DNA of 64,000 nucleotides from Methanosarcinales archaeon. GTDB lineage: Archaea > Halobacteriota > Methanosarcinia > Methanosarcinales > Methanoperedenaceae. The position numbers were made by a program, and so were the translations under genes. The DNA lies in contig CAJPFJ010000037.1 in NCBI GenBank assembly GCA_905339155.1, positions 1 through 64,000 of the forward strand, read 5' to 3'. Below the pieces are notes generated by a model that was given only the letters and a program-made list of their open reading frames with translations, made no database searches and was not told the origin of the DNA. Shown in pieces: positions 1 to 9,366 of the stretch. Every line of letters begins with the position of its first letter. Positions within the stretch are counted from its first letter, which is position 1.

Positions 1-213
1 GGAAGATCAGGAATCAGAGAACAGATTTTGCTCATAAAACCGCAAAAACGCTGGTGGATACCTATGACCTGATCAAGTTTGAAGATTTGCAAATAAGAAA
101 CATGATGCAGAACCATCATCTTGCGAAATCCATATCCGATGCTGGTATCAGTTGATGACCTTAACGAAATCCAAGGCAGGATACGCTGGGAAAGTAGTTG
201 AGTTTGTCAATTA
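1..213 (+). pseudogene. Decayed TnpB (IS200/IS605 OrfB) fragment
   Basis: Reading from base 3 gives the conserved core of a TnpB/OrfB RNA-guided nuclease: NQRTDFAHKTAKTLV, DLIKFEDLQIRNM and HHLAKSISDAG, where the Glu of the ED motif is one RuvC catalytic residue. The frame hits TGA at 153. The next expected block (W-x-L-x-x-L-x-x-K-x-x-x-A-G-K-x-V-x-F-V) continues in another frame through about 213, so one frameshift separates the two. The C-terminal CxxC zinc finger and last RuvC motif are missing. The 5' part lies outside the window. Seen: motifs and frameshift. Inferred: an inactive relic. Confidence 0.75.
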
Positions 214-265
214 CCGGAATTTACGTCCGTCAAGGACTCTCAAGCAGAGAGCCGATGCAGCGGGA

Positions 266-290
266 CGCTCCGTGACTTTATCCCGGAGCG
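266..290 (-). terminator. GC-rich hairpin downstream of the zinc-ribbon gene
   Basis: The arms CGCTCCG (266-272) and CGGAGCG (284-290) pair perfectly around an 11-nt loop. The hairpin begins 3 nt after the stop codon of the minus-strand zinc-ribbon gene, so it could end or stabilise that mRNA. It also sits where the right end of the neighbouring TnpB element would be and may be a remnant of that end. The sequence does not decide between the two. Confidence 0.4.
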
Positions 291-292
291 GT

Positions 293-448
293 TCACTCGA
301 CGCATTTAATGTCTTTTGAAAAGCATTTCGGGCATTTCAAATTAGTGCCAATGCCTTTGAACATCTTGCTGCAGTGATTGCATAAATATTTGTGCGATTC
401 CATGCCGCCTTCGAGTTCTACGCCGAACGAATCACCTACGCTGCACAT
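293..448 (-). CDS. Zinc-ribbon microprotein (51 aa) coupled to flavodoxin
   Basis: A 51-residue protein beginning MCSVGDSFGVE. Its C-terminal half carries two CxxC knuckles (YLCNHC and LKCPKC) and a last Cys in DIKCVE, a rubredoxin/zinc-ribbon-like layout. The ATG lies inside the last codons of the upstream flavodoxin gene (13-nt overlap, different frame) and is preceded by a perfect GGAGG Shine-Dalgarno, so translational coupling is expected. Function is unknown. The pairing suggests a metal-binding or redox partner of the flavodoxin, which is inference. A hairpin follows the stop. Coding status is well supported by the SD and the cysteine pattern. Confidence 0.75.
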   Translation of the reverse strand: MCSVGDSFGVELEGGMESHKYLCNHCSKMFKGIGTNLKCPKCFSKDIKCVE

Positions 449-885
449 TTTACCTCCTTATTGTTTATCTTACAGGCAAGAAACGAGCCAACCCTCCTGC
501 ATATCTCAAGTTCTTCTTCCCCGGGCATCCTTTTTATACACAGATCCTTTATCATCTCAACACCGTATGATGTCAATTGCTTATTGATCGCCTGTATGGC
601 TTCAAGCCCCCATCCATAAGATCCGAAAGCGAGGCCAGTTTTCCCCGACAGGTCAACATCAGCCAATTCATTCAGGAACTTTTGCACAGTTGGCATCATT
701 AAATCCCGGTAATTTGGCGAACCGATGGCGATAGCATCTGCATCACTGAGGTCGTTCTTATCCGCATTAGAAACATTTTCCAGTATGGTTTCAATGCCTT
801 CTGCTCTTGCGCCTTCCTCTATAGCTTCTGCAATCTTCTCTGTGTTATGTGACCCGGTGCCATAGATAATTACGAGTTTTGCCAT
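436..885 (-). CDS. Flavodoxin family protein
   Basis: A 149-residue single-domain flavodoxin. The N-terminus KLVIIYGTGSHNTEKIAEAI is the beta1/FMN-phosphate loop (T/S-x-T-G-x-T class, here GTGSHNT), followed by AIAIGSPNYR and AFGSYGWGLEA, the two FMN ring-binding loops. It resembles the flavodoxin half of A-type flavoproteins but lacks the diiron beta-lactamase-like domain. It should carry electrons at low potential in the cytoplasm. Its 3' end overlaps the start of a zinc-ribbon gene, giving a two-gene operon. Family call is firm; partner and pathway are unknown. Confidence 0.88.
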   Translation of the reverse strand: MAKLVIIYGTGSHNTEKIAEAIEEGARAEGIETILENVSNADKNDLSDADAIAIGSPNYRDLMMPTVQKFLNELADVDLSGKTGLAFGSYGWGLEAIQAINKQLTSYGVEMIKDLCIKRMPGEEELEICRRVGSFLACKINNKEVKCAA

Positions 886-972
886 GTTCCCACAGATTTA
901 TAATTATCATTCGTGGTATTTGTACTTTGCCAATACTATCAAACAAGATCGGTTTATAATTATTGAATTGAA

Positions 973-1407
973 TCATTCAAATGTCATCGGTGAAAATCCG
1001 ATTTTTTCATCATGTACTCTTTCCGCTACAATATCCATCTCAACAATAAATACCTCCAGCACCATGAATGCCTCTGCTGCTTTCCTGATGCAACCCATGG
1101 TCATTCCCTCGCTGCTTCCGGCGGCCCCGTGAAGATGTATCTTCGGAGCCCCATTTTCCCAGAAAATATTGCCTGCGCCTAATATTTCTCGTGCATCGTC
1201 GAATTTTGACCACACTATTGATGGTGGAACAACCTTGTCTTTTGGCCCTGTAACGAGTTCTGCTCTTCCCATTGCGCCAAGCATAATAAAAAAAGCGGAT
1301 CTAATTTCCTCTTTGACCGCAAGCCCTGAAAGCTCTGCAAGCACATCTTCCCCATGGTCAATCCTTACTGCAAATACATGTCCGATCGAACCTTTGCGAT
1401 AATCCAT
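973..1407 (-). CDS. PPC/DUF296 domain protein
   Basis: A 144-residue protein matching the stand-alone PPC (DUF296, AT-hook-associated) domain: a start with RxxxGHVFAVRIDHGEDV, the core SAFFIMLGAMGRAELVTGP and the metal-site-like PKIHLHGAAG with His-x-His. In known structures these proteins form trimers and some bind metal through such histidines. The biological role in archaea is unknown. It is transcribed away from the lipoprotein gene at 1499 and is separated from the flavodoxin by about 90 bp, so it may be the first gene of that operon. Family assignment is good, function open. Confidence 0.8.
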   Translation of the reverse strand: MDYRKGSIGHVFAVRIDHGEDVLAELSGLAVKEEIRSAFFIMLGAMGRAELVTGPKDKVVPPSIVWSKFDDAREILGAGNIFWENGAPKIHLHGAAGSSEGMTMGCIRKAAEAFMVLEVFIVEMDIVAERVHDEKIGFSPMTFE

Positions 1408-1498
1408 GCATGGAGTATATCGACAATGATTTTAAAACTTGTGATTATGACCGTTATCTTTTTTTATCCAAAGGCGTATATGAAGCCCAGGAGAAAAT

Positions 1499-2014
1499 AT
1501 GTTTAAAAAAATTATATTATTAATTATGTTATTAGCCGTGGCTGCTTTTGTTTCCGGTTGTATTGATGATAAAACTGGTAATAATACAGTAAATAAAACT
1601 GATACGATCAAATACGAACAAATCCCCACTGTTAATTTGCCTGCAGGAATCACATTCATAGATGTTACTGAAACTTATGTTGAAATCGGTAACTCTCCGA
1701 GAAAAGCCATAGAAGGAATATATAAGACTGATACCGATGACGTTGATTTAAATATAGATGTTTTCAATACAGAAACGCCGCAGGTACTTATTGACGAGTA
1801 TAAATCACAGTACAAAGATGCTAACTATAATCCATTTACTGAGATTTCCATAAATGGTCATAAAGCAACACAAGTGATACGATATAAAACAAAAAATGGG
1901 ACTCAAATACCTATATATAGTGTTATCTGGACAACCAAAGATTCAATGATCAAAGTCGGGCCATCAACCGATGCCCAAAAAGTGATTAACCTGGCTACAG
2001 CAACCAATAGTTAA
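1499..2014 (+). CDS. Putative secreted lipoprotein
   Basis: A 171-residue protein starting with a typical lipoprotein signal: positive MFKK, a hydrophobic stretch, then the lipobox VSGC with Cys about residue 21, followed by an Asn/Thr-rich linker. The mature part is a compact alpha/beta domain without recognised catalytic motifs; it ends with a motif including VIWTTKDSMIKVGPS, reminiscent of small surface proteins of methanogenic archaea. A Shine-Dalgarno (CAGGAG) precedes the ATG. Its end overlaps the convergent queE stop by 4 nt. Location at the outer face of the membrane is predicted; function unknown. Confidence 0.75.
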   Translation: MFKKIILLIMLLAVAAFVSGCIDDKTGNNTVNKTDTIKYEQIPTVNLPAGITFIDVTETYVEIGNSPRKAIEGIYKTDTDDVDLNIDVFNTETPQVLIDEYKSQYKDANYNPFTEISINGHKATQVIRYKTKNGTQIPIYSVIWTTKDSMIKVGPSTDAQKVINLATATNS

Positions 2015-2739
2015 AGAAGGTTCATCATCTTGTGCGTTTGCCCAATAGCACGCACATCTTTTAATTTTTCGCCGGCAAAATCCATCAGTTCAAACAATAA
2101 TGATGAAGGGACTTTTTTATCTGAAGTTACAGGCTGAAGGATAAAAGGTATATTATCGTCAATTGATTTGACACCTTCGATAGCAAATGATAATGATTGT
2201 TTTGTAGTCTCTGGCATGATTATTACTTTTACAAAGGTCTTTGCAGTCTCATTCAAGATAGAGATCGTCTCAAGCTCATTTTTCAAAAGCTGCGAATAAT
2301 GGTCAGTACAATCATGTTCTGGCAATTTAATGTCGCATGATGCTATTGCGATAATATCCTTTAATTCCCGCGCTTTTTCAGGAAAGCCGGAATTAGTTTC
2401 AAGGTATATGGGATATTCAAGGTCAAGCGTCTTGATAAAATCTGCATGCAGCAGCGGTTCCCCGCCTGTCAGGCTGACATATTTTGTTGAGGATGTCCAC
2501 AATTTCCGGATGTAATCTTCAACATCTTCCCTATGAAGCGGTGTTTGTGCCTGGTCAAATTTTCCGCTTCCTGCATGTGTCTCTATCCTGCAGGAGCCTG
2601 AAATTTCACGTGTTCGTGGTGTGTCGCAGTAAGAACAAAAGAGCTGGCATTTTTCAAACCTGACAAACACCTGGCGCATGCCTGCATAAGGACCTTCACC
2701 CTGTATGGAATTGAATATCTCGTTTATGTATGCAGGCAT
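2011..2739 (-). CDS. queE: 7-carboxy-7-deazaguanine synthase QueE
   Basis: A 242-residue radical SAM enzyme. The N-terminal NEIFNSIQGEGPYAGMR block is the QueE signature, followed by the cluster motif C-x3-C-x2-C (KCQLFCSYCDT) and SLTGGEPLLH. QueE converts 6-carboxytetrahydropterin to 7-carboxy-7-deazaguanine on the route to preQ0, which in archaea feeds archaeosine in tRNA. The gene starts 10 nt after the ftsZ stop, so it is probably the last gene of the PRC-barrel/dtdA/ftsZ transcription unit. Length and motifs fit the family. The other preQ0 genes are not in this window. Confidence 0.92.
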   Translation of the reverse strand: MPAYINEIFNSIQGEGPYAGMRQVFVRFEKCQLFCSYCDTPRTREISGSCRIETHAGSGKFDQAQTPLHREDVEDYIRKLWTSSTKYVSLTGGEPLLHADFIKTLDLEYPIYLETNSGFPEKARELKDIIAIASCDIKLPEHDCTDHYSQLLKNELETISILNETAKTFVKVIIMPETTKQSLSFAIEGVKSIDDNIPFILQPVTSDKKVPSSLLFELMDFAGEKLKDVRAIGQTHKMMNLL

Positions 2740-2749
2740 AGCATTCCAG

Positions 2750-3841
2750 CTATCTTACAAAATCAATCCCATATTTAGCCGTAGCAATATTTCCTTTGGT
2801 ATTCTTACCAAGGATCTGGGGCGATGTAACACCCGTTACTACAACCATTGTCCTTACGACATTTTCAAGGTCAGGATCAACCATTGCGCCCCATATTAAT
2901 CTTGCCTTGGGATCAATGCGTGTGTATAGCTCATTTACAACGCTTTCAGCTTCAGCTATAGTCATATCCGGCCCTCCCACCACATTTACAAGTGCACCTG
3001 ATGCGCCGGATACATCAACATCAAGGAGGGGGCTCCTGAGAGCTTTCTGAACAGATTCGATCGCCTTGTTCTCGCCTTCAGCCTCACCCAGACCTATCAT
3101 GGCTACGCCGCTCTTTTGCATAATAACCCTGACATCAGCAAAATCAAGATTTACAAGACCGGGTTTTGTGATCAATTCGGTTATTCCTTTAACTGAGCGC
3201 ATCAAGACTTCATCGCATACCTTAAAAGCTGTCTGCAAAGGAAGATGAGGGACAACTTCAAGCAATTTGTCATTCGGGACTACGATGACCGTATCCACAG
3301 CATCGCGGAGGCGCTCAAGTCCTGCTTCAGCATTGTCCATGCGGATTTGTCCTTCCACTGAAAATGGAAGTGTTACAACAGCTATTGTCAATGCTCCGGC
3401 ATCACGCGCAAGTTCTGCCACAACAGGGGCTGAACCAGTACCTGTTCCCCCGCCAAGTCCGCAGGTGATAAAAACAAGATCTGCATTCCCCACGGCTTTC
3501 TCTATTGCAGGTTTTGATTCATTAGCTGCATCCTGTCCTATAGAAGGAAGACTTCCTGCGCCAAGCCCCCTGGTCCGGTTTCTCCCGATAAGGATCTTCT
3601 TTTTAACCTGGATACTTAAAAGATGCTGGGCATCCGTATTGATAGCGTAAAGCTCCGCCCCGATTATTCCCTCATCTGAAATCCTCTGGATGGTGTTCGA
3701 GCCTGAACCTCCGCATCCTATGACAACAATATTTGTCTTTAATTCCTTTAATATTTCCAAAAGTTCCCTGTCTGTATCCCCAATCACTGGCATTGGAGAT
3801 TCACCCGCTCTTGATATTGCCTCTTTAATTATTGATTCCAT
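2750..3841 (-). CDS. ftsZ: Cell division protein FtsZ
   Basis: A 363-residue tubulin/FtsZ GTPase. Visible motifs are the nucleotide loop [13 protein letters not shown] (about residues 38-50), the tubulin signature [17 protein letters not shown] (about 125-141), and the T7-loop region NLDFADVR. The C-terminus is short. It resembles archaeal FtsZ1-type sequences, though one copy alone does not settle FtsZ1 versus FtsZ2. It would polymerise at midcell to build the division ring. It follows dtdA by 19 nt and precedes queE by 10 nt, in an operon led by a PRC-barrel gene. Confidence 0.96.
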   Translation of the reverse strand: MESIIKEAISRAGESPMPVIGDTDRELLEILKELKTNIVVIGCGGSGSNTIQRISDEGIIGAELYAINTDAQHLLSIQVKKKILIGRNRTRGLGAGSLPSIGQDAANESKPAIEKAVGNADLVFITCGLGGGTGTGSAPVVAELARDAGALTIAVVTLPFSVEGQIRMDNAEAGLERLRDAVDTVIVVPNDKLLEVVPHLPLQTAFKVCDEVLMRSVKGITELITKPGLVNLDFADVRVIMQKSGVAMIGLGEAEGENKAIESVQKALRSPLLDVDVSGASGALVNVVGGPDMTIAEAESVVNELYTRIDPKARLIWGAMVDPDLENVVRTMVVVTGVTSPQILGKNTKGNIATAKYGIDFVR

Positions 3842-3860
3842 GCTTCTTCTCCATCGTTTA

Positions 3861-5252
3861 TTAATTTAATTTAATGGCTCTTTTATTTGTTTCATATACC
3901 ATCTCTGGATTTATAGTTTTTCCGCCTATTATCACGGATTCACCTCTGGCCAGCCGCCCATAAAGCTGCATATCAGTAATTCCGAGTGATTTTGCAAGTT
4001 TCGGGCTAAATTTCCTGTCAGATATTTGCAGAATTCCTTTATCCAGATAGACATCATAATGTTTTTTTATAATTTCCACGCATTTATCCCTCAATTCTTC
4101 CGCAGCCAGCCTGGCACATGAATCATCAATCCCGATAAGGATATGAGCGAATCTCCCGTCCTCATATTCGATATAGGCTATATTATGTTCACAGAGGAAT
4201 GCCTTAAGACCGTTCTTATCAAGTTTTTCAGCTTCTGATAAAAGCGCGGGATTGATCCTTGCGATTTTAACCCTGGGGCATATGCATGTCTGACAGGAGG
4301 AAAGGGCGCATTTAATCCCTTCTGTGATCACAGGTTTCCCGGATGGGCAGATCTCCTTTACTCTTTTTCGCAGCTGCTCGCAAAATTCCCAGGGTACTCC
4401 ATCCATTTCTCTGATGTCGCTTTCCTTTAGAACTTCAAACCCCCCCGCTTCAATCATCCTGCCCAGCTTCTCACGCTGCTCACCCTTCATGGATTTTCGG
4501 TCAAAATATGCAAAATCAGCTCCACTTCTAACAAAGGCCTGGAGTACCATAGTTTCATCCAGTTCATCCAGGGCATGTGAGGGAAAAATGTGACCAAAAG
4601 TGATATCCGTAGAAAGGATCAACGAAGTTTGTCTTGGAGCATAATGCGTACCTCCAAAACCCACAGCAACGGGTGAATCACTGTCATTTAAAAGAAGTAT
4701 GGCTTCCGCAACTATTCGCCCTGCCACGTCATCAAGCCATTGTGCTTCGCTGCTTCCTACTTCTATAAAAACAGATGGAACATCAAGGTCGCTTGGACCA
4801 TGATGCGTACATTCAAGAGTAACTTCATAATCTTCATTTCCAGAAAGCATTTTCAGTGAGCGAAGCAGCGACCTTACAGCCTGCGGCGCGGCCGCTGATA
4901 GTTTTCGAGGAGTTCCACCGAATTTTGCTTCATTAACATTGCCTGTAGAATGTACAGTAAGAATAGCGCGTAAATCTTTGCTTCTGTGTTTGGAAGCAAA
5001 AATTATAAGGGATGCTGGATAACCCAATCCGGCTACTTTTTTATCCAGACCGTCCTGGAGAATTAGAGATTCACCTATTTCCACTATCCTGAAATCCTTA
5101 TACTCAAAAACAGGGATACTTTCTTCAGAAGATATATAATTCCATTTTCGAAGTGAGAAAAGGCAATTCTTGATATTCTGGCTAGCCCTGTCCTGGGTTG
5201 AACAGACGATCGTGACTTTCGGTTCACCTTTCAAAACACTGCCTTCTGCCAC
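3861..5252 (-). CDS. dtdA: D-aminoacyl-tRNA deacylase (DTD2 type)
   Basis: A 463-residue protein. The N-terminal two thirds match archaeal/plant DTD2, with [23 protein letters not shown] split around the catalytic region and the diagnostic [10 protein letters not shown] near residues 198-207. The enzyme hydrolyses D-aminoacyl-tRNAs and so prevents D-amino acids entering proteins. A Cys-rich stretch ([13 protein letters not shown]) and a C-terminal extension follow, as in the longer methanosarcinal forms; the extension's role is not known to me. It lies between the PRC-barrel gene (18-nt gap) and ftsZ (19-nt gap), so the three are very likely co-transcribed. Confidence 0.9.
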   Translation of the reverse strand: MAEGSVLKGEPKVTIVCSTQDRASQNIKNCLFSLRKWNYISSEESIPVFEYKDFRIVEIGESLILQDGLDKKVAGLGYPASLIIFASKHRSKDLRAILTVHSTGNVNEAKFGGTPRKLSAAAPQAVRSLLRSLKMLSGNEDYEVTLECTHHGPSDLDVPSVFIEVGSSEAQWLDDVAGRIVAEAILLLNDSDSPVAVGFGGTHYAPRQTSLILSTDITFGHIFPSHALDELDETMVLQAFVRSGADFAYFDRKSMKGEQREKLGRMIEAGGFEVLKESDIREMDGVPWEFCEQLRKRVKEICPSGKPVITEGIKCALSSCQTCICPRVKIARINPALLSEAEKLDKNGLKAFLCEHNIAYIEYEDGRFAHILIGIDDSCARLAAEELRDKCVEIIKKHYDVYLDKGILQISDRKFSPKLAKSLGITDMQLYGRLARGESVIIGGKTINPEMVYETNKRAIKLN

Positions 5253-5270
5253 TCTGATATAAAAAAAAGA

Positions 5271-5534
5271 TTAATCAAAGTCGCTGCCGGTGATCATCTT
5301 CTTGTCTACAATAGCATAATCCTTGGCGGCCCTTACCGCATCGAATGGTATCAATACATAATTATTTTGTTTCTTGTATTTTGATGTATCTATATTGTTC
5401 GATGGTTTTACGACAAGATATAACAAAGCTCCGCCCTGCATATCCATTACAACATCAGTAGCAAATCCGAGCTCTGACCCGTCAGTAAGCATCACTCTCT
5501 TGTTAGCTAAATTTTTTGCAAGTATTTTTGCCAT
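5271..5534 (-). CDS. PRC-barrel domain protein
   Basis: An 87-residue single PRC-barrel: VMLTDGSELGFATDVVMDMQGG, then a hydrophobic strand LLYLVVKP and YVLIPFDAVRAAKDYAIVDKK. Stand-alone PRC-barrel proteins are abundant in Euryarchaeota; the CdpB proteins of haloarchaea are of this type and work in cell division with SepF (established knowledge). Here the gene leads the dtdA-ftsZ-queE unit, so a division-linked role is a reasonable inference but not shown. It has no membrane segment. Upstream is 55 bp to the cdc48 stop. Confidence 0.85.
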   Translation of the reverse strand: MAKILAKNLANKRVMLTDGSELGFATDVVMDMQGGALLYLVVKPSNNIDTSKYKKQNNYVLIPFDAVRAAKDYAIVDKKMITGSDFD

Positions 5535-5589
5535 AGTAATCCCTCAATGAACGTTTCTCCAATTAAAGTGTTCATTTAATATGCTTTTT

Positions 5590-7821
5590 TCACCTATAAC
5601 CTATATAAGACTTCTGTTCCTGTTTTGTCCCGCCTTTAAATTGCTCCTGGAGTTTCTGGTAATATTCTACCATATCTTCGGCAAGCGCAGGCCTTACTTT
5701 CTTAAGTGCATCACGGAAATGCTTCATTTCCACAATATCTGTCTCGAAATTCTCCCTCAGGGCAAGCATTACCGCCTCCCTGCACAAGGATTCAATATCA
5801 GAACCAACATAATTTTCCGTAAGATCTGCAAGCTCTTCAATATCCACGTTATCGGAAAGATGACTGTCTTTCAAGTTCTTAAGATGGATATTAAATATAT
5901 CGATCCTGCCAGACCTTCCCGGCGGCCCAATAAATACAAGCCGATCAAACCTGCCGGAACGTATCAGGGCAGGGTCTATTATTTCAGGTCTATTGGTCGC
6001 AGCAATTACTACCACATTTTTTAAGACTTCTATCCCGTCAAGTTCTGTGAGCAGCTGGTTTATCACTCTTTCTGATGTTTTTGAACCAAACTCAGTTCCA
6101 CGGATGGGGGCGATAGCATCCAGTTCATCAAGGAAAATTATTGCAGGTGAAACCTGACGCGCTTTCTTGAATACTTCGCGGATAGCTTTCTCTGATTCTC
6201 CCACCCATTTGGATAGAAGCTGCGGGCCCCTGACGCTTATGAAATTGGCAGAGCTCTCATTGGCCACTGCCTTGGCAAGTAGCGTTTTTCCAGTGCCCGG
6301 CGGACCGTATAGGAGTATTCCCCTTGGCGGACGGATGCTCATTTTCAGGAATTTCTCAGGGAATTTTAAAGGCCATTCTACTGCTTCTTTTATTTCCTGC
6401 TTGGCGTCATCAAGCCCGCCAACATCATCCCAGACAACATCAGGCACTTCTATCATTACTTCCCTCATTGCCGAGGGTTCAACTTCCTTTAATGCCTCTT
6501 CAAAGTCGTTAGCTGTTACCTTCATGCTTTCCAGGATTTTGCGGGGAACAACCTCTTTTAGTTTTATCTGGGGGAGGTATCTTCTAAGCGCTTTCATAGC
6601 TGCTTCCTTTGCAAGCGCCGAAATATCTGCGCCTACAAACCCATGCGTCCTGTTGGAGATGTATTCAATGTTAACTTCCTCAGAAAGCGGCATACCTCTT
6701 GTATGGATCTGGAATATCTCGATCCTGTCAAGCCTGTCCGGGACTCCGATCTCTATCTCGCGGTCAAACCTTCCGGGACGGCGAAGCGCAGGGTCAATAG
6801 CGTCAATGCGGTTAGTTGCGCCTATCACAACCACCTGGCCTCTTTCTTCCAGCCCGTCCATCATCGTAAGCAGCTGCGCGACCACACGCCGCTCCACTTC
6901 ACCTGTCACTTCTTCCCTTTTCGGGGCAATGGAGTCCAGTTCGTCAATGAAAATAATGGAAGGCGCAGCTTTATTTGCCTGCTCAAATATCTCTCGAAGC
7001 CGCTGCTCACTCTCTCCGTAATATTTACTCATGATCTCTGGACCCGCGATAGAGAAGAAATTGGCCCCGGATTCATTTGCAACGGCTCTTGCAATGAGTG
7101 TTTTTCCTGTCCCGGGTGGGCCATGCATCAAAACACCCTTGGGTGGCTCGATGCCCAATCTTTCAAATACTTCAGGGTGTTTCATAGGAAGTTCTATCAT
7201 CTCACGCAGGCGCTGGATCTCATCGCCCAGTCCCCCGATGTCTTCATAAGTTATCCCTGTCCCTGTTACATCAAGAACAACAGGTTTCTCCCTGAGTTTT
7301 ATTTCTGTTTTATCAGTAATTAATATGATACCTTCGGGTTCGGCTTCGATCGCGATAAGAGGTATGGCCTGCCCGGTAACGACACGGCCTAAAAATGGAT
7401 GAGCCATGGTACTCATTACAGGGATAATATCCCCTTTTGTTATGGGACGTTTCATTATCTGGCGTTTTACCATTTCTTCAGCGTCCCCGCCAAATTGTAT
7501 GGAAGTGCCTTCAGATGGTGCAAGCACTACCTTTTCCGCAGGCTGTACATTCGCCTTTCTTAGCTTGATGGTATCACCGATGCCAACACCGGCATTCTGC
7601 CGGATGAAACCGTCAATTCTGATTATATTTTCCTCCCAGTCATTCCGGTCAGCGCGCCAGACTTTTGCAGCCGTTGATTTTTTCCCTTCGATCTCAATTA
7701 TGTCTCCGGGTATTAGCTGCAAAACCAAGAGGGTATGCGGATCAAGCCGCGCTATTCCTCTTCCGGAATCGTTCGGATACGCTTTTGCAACCGTGAGCTG
7801 TTTCCCGTCTTTTTCATTCAT
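5590..7821 (-). CDS. Cdc48/VAT-type AAA+ ATPase
   Basis: A 743-residue two-ring AAA ATPase. An N-terminal double-psi-barrel/4-stranded domain (about 1-185, starting [19 protein letters not shown]) is followed by D1 with Walker [15 protein letters not shown] and Walker [15 protein letters not shown], then D2 with [14 protein letters not shown] and [12 protein letters not shown]. These hexamers unfold proteins and feed the proteasome in archaea. The C-terminus ends GYR, close to but not a clean HbYX proteasome-docking motif. The gene is monocistronic or the first of the downstream PRC-barrel cluster (55-bp gap). Highly confident call. Confidence 0.95.
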   Translation of the reverse strand: MNEKDGKQLTVAKAYPNDSGRGIARLDPHTLLVLQLIPGDIIEIEGKKSTAAKVWRADRNDWEENIIRIDGFIRQNAGVGIGDTIKLRKANVQPAEKVVLAPSEGTSIQFGGDAEEMVKRQIMKRPITKGDIIPVMSTMAHPFLGRVVTGQAIPLIAIEAEPEGIILITDKTEIKLREKPVVLDVTGTGITYEDIGGLGDEIQRLREMIELPMKHPEVFERLGIEPPKGVLMHGPPGTGKTLIARAVANESGANFFSIAGPEIMSKYYGESEQRLREIFEQANKAAPSIIFIDELDSIAPKREEVTGEVERRVVAQLLTMMDGLEERGQVVVIGATNRIDAIDPALRRPGRFDREIEIGVPDRLDRIEIFQIHTRGMPLSEEVNIEYISNRTHGFVGADISALAKEAAMKALRRYLPQIKLKEVVPRKILESMKVTANDFEEALKEVEPSAMREVMIEVPDVVWDDVGGLDDAKQEIKEAVEWPLKFPEKFLKMSIRPPRGILLYGPPGTGKTLLAKAVANESSANFISVRGPQLLSKWVGESEKAIREVFKKARQVSPAIIFLDELDAIAPIRGTEFGSKTSERVINQLLTELDGIEVLKNVVVIAATNRPEIIDPALIRSGRFDRLVFIGPPGRSGRIDIFNIHLKNLKDSHLSDNVDIEELADLTENYVGSDIESLCREAVMLALRENFETDIVEMKHFRDALKKVRPALAEDMVEYYQKLQEQFKGGTKQEQKSYIGYR

Positions 7822-8090
7822 TTTTATATCCCCTCAGATATATTCCTTCTCGATATTTTTTGTTGTTTTCTTCGACATCTTTATATTGTTTTGATACTAT
7901 TTATCGTTATGCATCTCCCCGCTATGCTTTCTCGACAATTGTTTTTTTTCCTCGGTATTATCAAATGCCAGAACGACATCTTGTTTATCAATCTTCTTGT
8001 AGTCGCCTAAATAAGCACCCATTGGATCCTTTTGAATCCGGGCGCAAAACACATACCACCAATCTTATGTTGATGTAGATGATATCATAT

Positions 8091-8255
8091 ATGCAGGTGT
8101 TTGAATCTGCAAAAATACATGCGCAGAATAGAGTTAAAACCCCCGATTTCGGTCTTGCCGATGCAATAATTCTTGCATCAGCCCGGAGCAGAAAAATAAA
8201 GGTATTGACCGGAGATCCTCATTTTAAAAATTTCAAAGATGCTGTTATGTTGTGA
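8091..8255 (+). pseudogene. Remnant of a PIN-domain (VapC) toxin, C-terminal part
   Basis: The frame gives 54 residues including DFGLADAIILASAR and KVLTGDPHFKNFKDAVML, the last two conserved Asp regions of a PIN nuclease, and closely resembles the end of the intact VapC at 28.2 kb (VLTGDPHFRG). The N-terminal half with the first catalytic Asp and Glu is absent; a few upstream residues (YVDVDDIIYAG) sit in another frame, so the relic is also frameshifted. No antitoxin is seen. The surrounding spacer 7822-8339 holds otherwise only the presumed cdc48 promoter on the minus strand; I see no further gene there. Confidence 0.7.
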
Positions 8256-8339
8256 TTATTAAAAGCGAGATACTGCTGATTTCTAATCCAGGATCGTTGA
8301 CATGAAAAAAAAGTAATCACATAACCGTAGTTATGCAAT

Positions 8340-8900
8340 TTACCGCGCTGCTTTTGCGACCCTTTCAATATTGTCTTTCTTGCCCATGGCATATCCTTTT
8401 ACGTCATGGTTGGCTGCAGCAATTATCTCTTCTGCAAGTGCATTTGAAAGGGGCTTCTTTGTGCCGAAAGATGCCTTCTGGGCACCTTCAGCGATCAGGC
8501 GTAGAGCAGTATCTACACGGCGTTGTGGGGCAGTATCAACTGATTTAGGAACAGCTATGCCACCATATTGTAATCTGACGGTTTCCTCTCTTGGCCCGGC
8601 ATTTGTAATAGCATTTATAAGAACCTGTATCGGATTCTGACCGGTTTTCTTATTGATCGTTTCAAATGCTTCCATCATTATCGTAGTAACAGTTATCTTG
8701 GCGCCCGTATTATGCTCTTCGCGCATGACTTTATTTATGAGCCTCTCCACAATGTTCAGGTTCGACTTGGCAAACTGCTTTTTTGAATTCTTGCCTCCCG
8801 AATGTGGAACAACGGCAGGTGTAAGATTAATATAACCCTTAACACTCGGGTCTTTGACCTCAACTTCTGTAAAATCCCATTTTCCGAATAGTTTCTGCAT
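8340..8900 (-). CDS. rpsG: Ribosomal protein uS7
   Basis: A 186-residue uS7 of the archaeal type. Conserved stretches include [47 protein letters not shown] and the positively charged C-terminus. It binds 16S rRNA at the head of the small subunit near the E site. It starts 1 nt beyond the end of uS12 and is the last gene of the polymerase/str-type operon. In many euryarchaea fusA and tuf follow; here the next minus-strand gene is cdc48 after a 518-bp gap. Confidence 0.95.
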   Translation of the reverse strand: MQKLFGKWDFTEVEVKDPSVKGYINLTPAVVPHSGGKNSKKQFAKSNLNIVERLINKVMREEHNTGAKITVTTIMMEAFETINKKTGQNPIQVLINAITNAGPREETVRLQYGGIAVPKSVDTAPQRRVDTALRLIAEGAQKASFGTKKPLSNALAEEIIAAANHDVKGYAMGKKDNIERVAKAAR

Positions 8901-8901
8901 T

Positions 8902-9330
8902 TTATCTCACCGGTTTTGCCTTTTTGCCAAGTACCATTTGTCTTAGATCAACATTATTTACAGATATTACTTTCCAGCGAACACCCGGAATATCTCCCAT
9001 TGCGCCGCCCATTTTTCCACCGATCCGTTCAACGACCACTTCATCGTGTTCATCTATGAAATTAATTGCTCCGTCCAGGGGACAGAAAGCTGTTACCTGT
9101 TTGCCGTTCTTGATGAGTTGAAGCCTTATACATTTCCTGATACCTGAGTTTGGCTGTTTTGCCTCGATACCGACTTTCTCAAGAGCAATACCCCTTGCCT
9201 GTGGGGAACCTCCGAGTGGATCAGCCTTTACATCCAAATTAAGGGCTCGTCTTGCGAAATCTCCATCGTGCCATCTATTACTCTTGTCAACGCTCTCCAG
9301 TTTACGAGCCGCGTATAATCCTTTTCCCAT
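8902..9330 (-). CDS. rpsL: Ribosomal protein uS12
   Basis: A 142-residue uS12 in its archaeal/eukaryotic form. Motifs: [46 protein letters not shown] and [13 protein letters not shown]. It forms part of the decoding centre and the K-Q-P-N-S loop contains the residues linked to streptomycin response in bacteria. It is followed 1 nt later by uS7 and preceded by nusA (36-nt gap). Length is normal for archaea. Confidence 0.95.
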   Translation of the reverse strand: MGKGLYAARKLESVDKSNRWHDGDFARRALNLDVKADPLGGSPQARGIALEKVGIEAKQPNSGIRKCIRLQLIKNGKQVTAFCPLDGAINFIDEHDEVVVERIGGKMGGAMGDIPGVRWKVISVNNVDLRQMVLGKKAKPVR

Positions 9331-9366
9331 GTAGTTTTTTCCTCCAATATGTATATATAATTTTGA

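Noticed and set aside
6167-7021. 284-codon plus-strand frame opposite cdc48
   Set aside because: It lies fully antisense to a conserved AAA ATPase and is a by-product of its codon usage.
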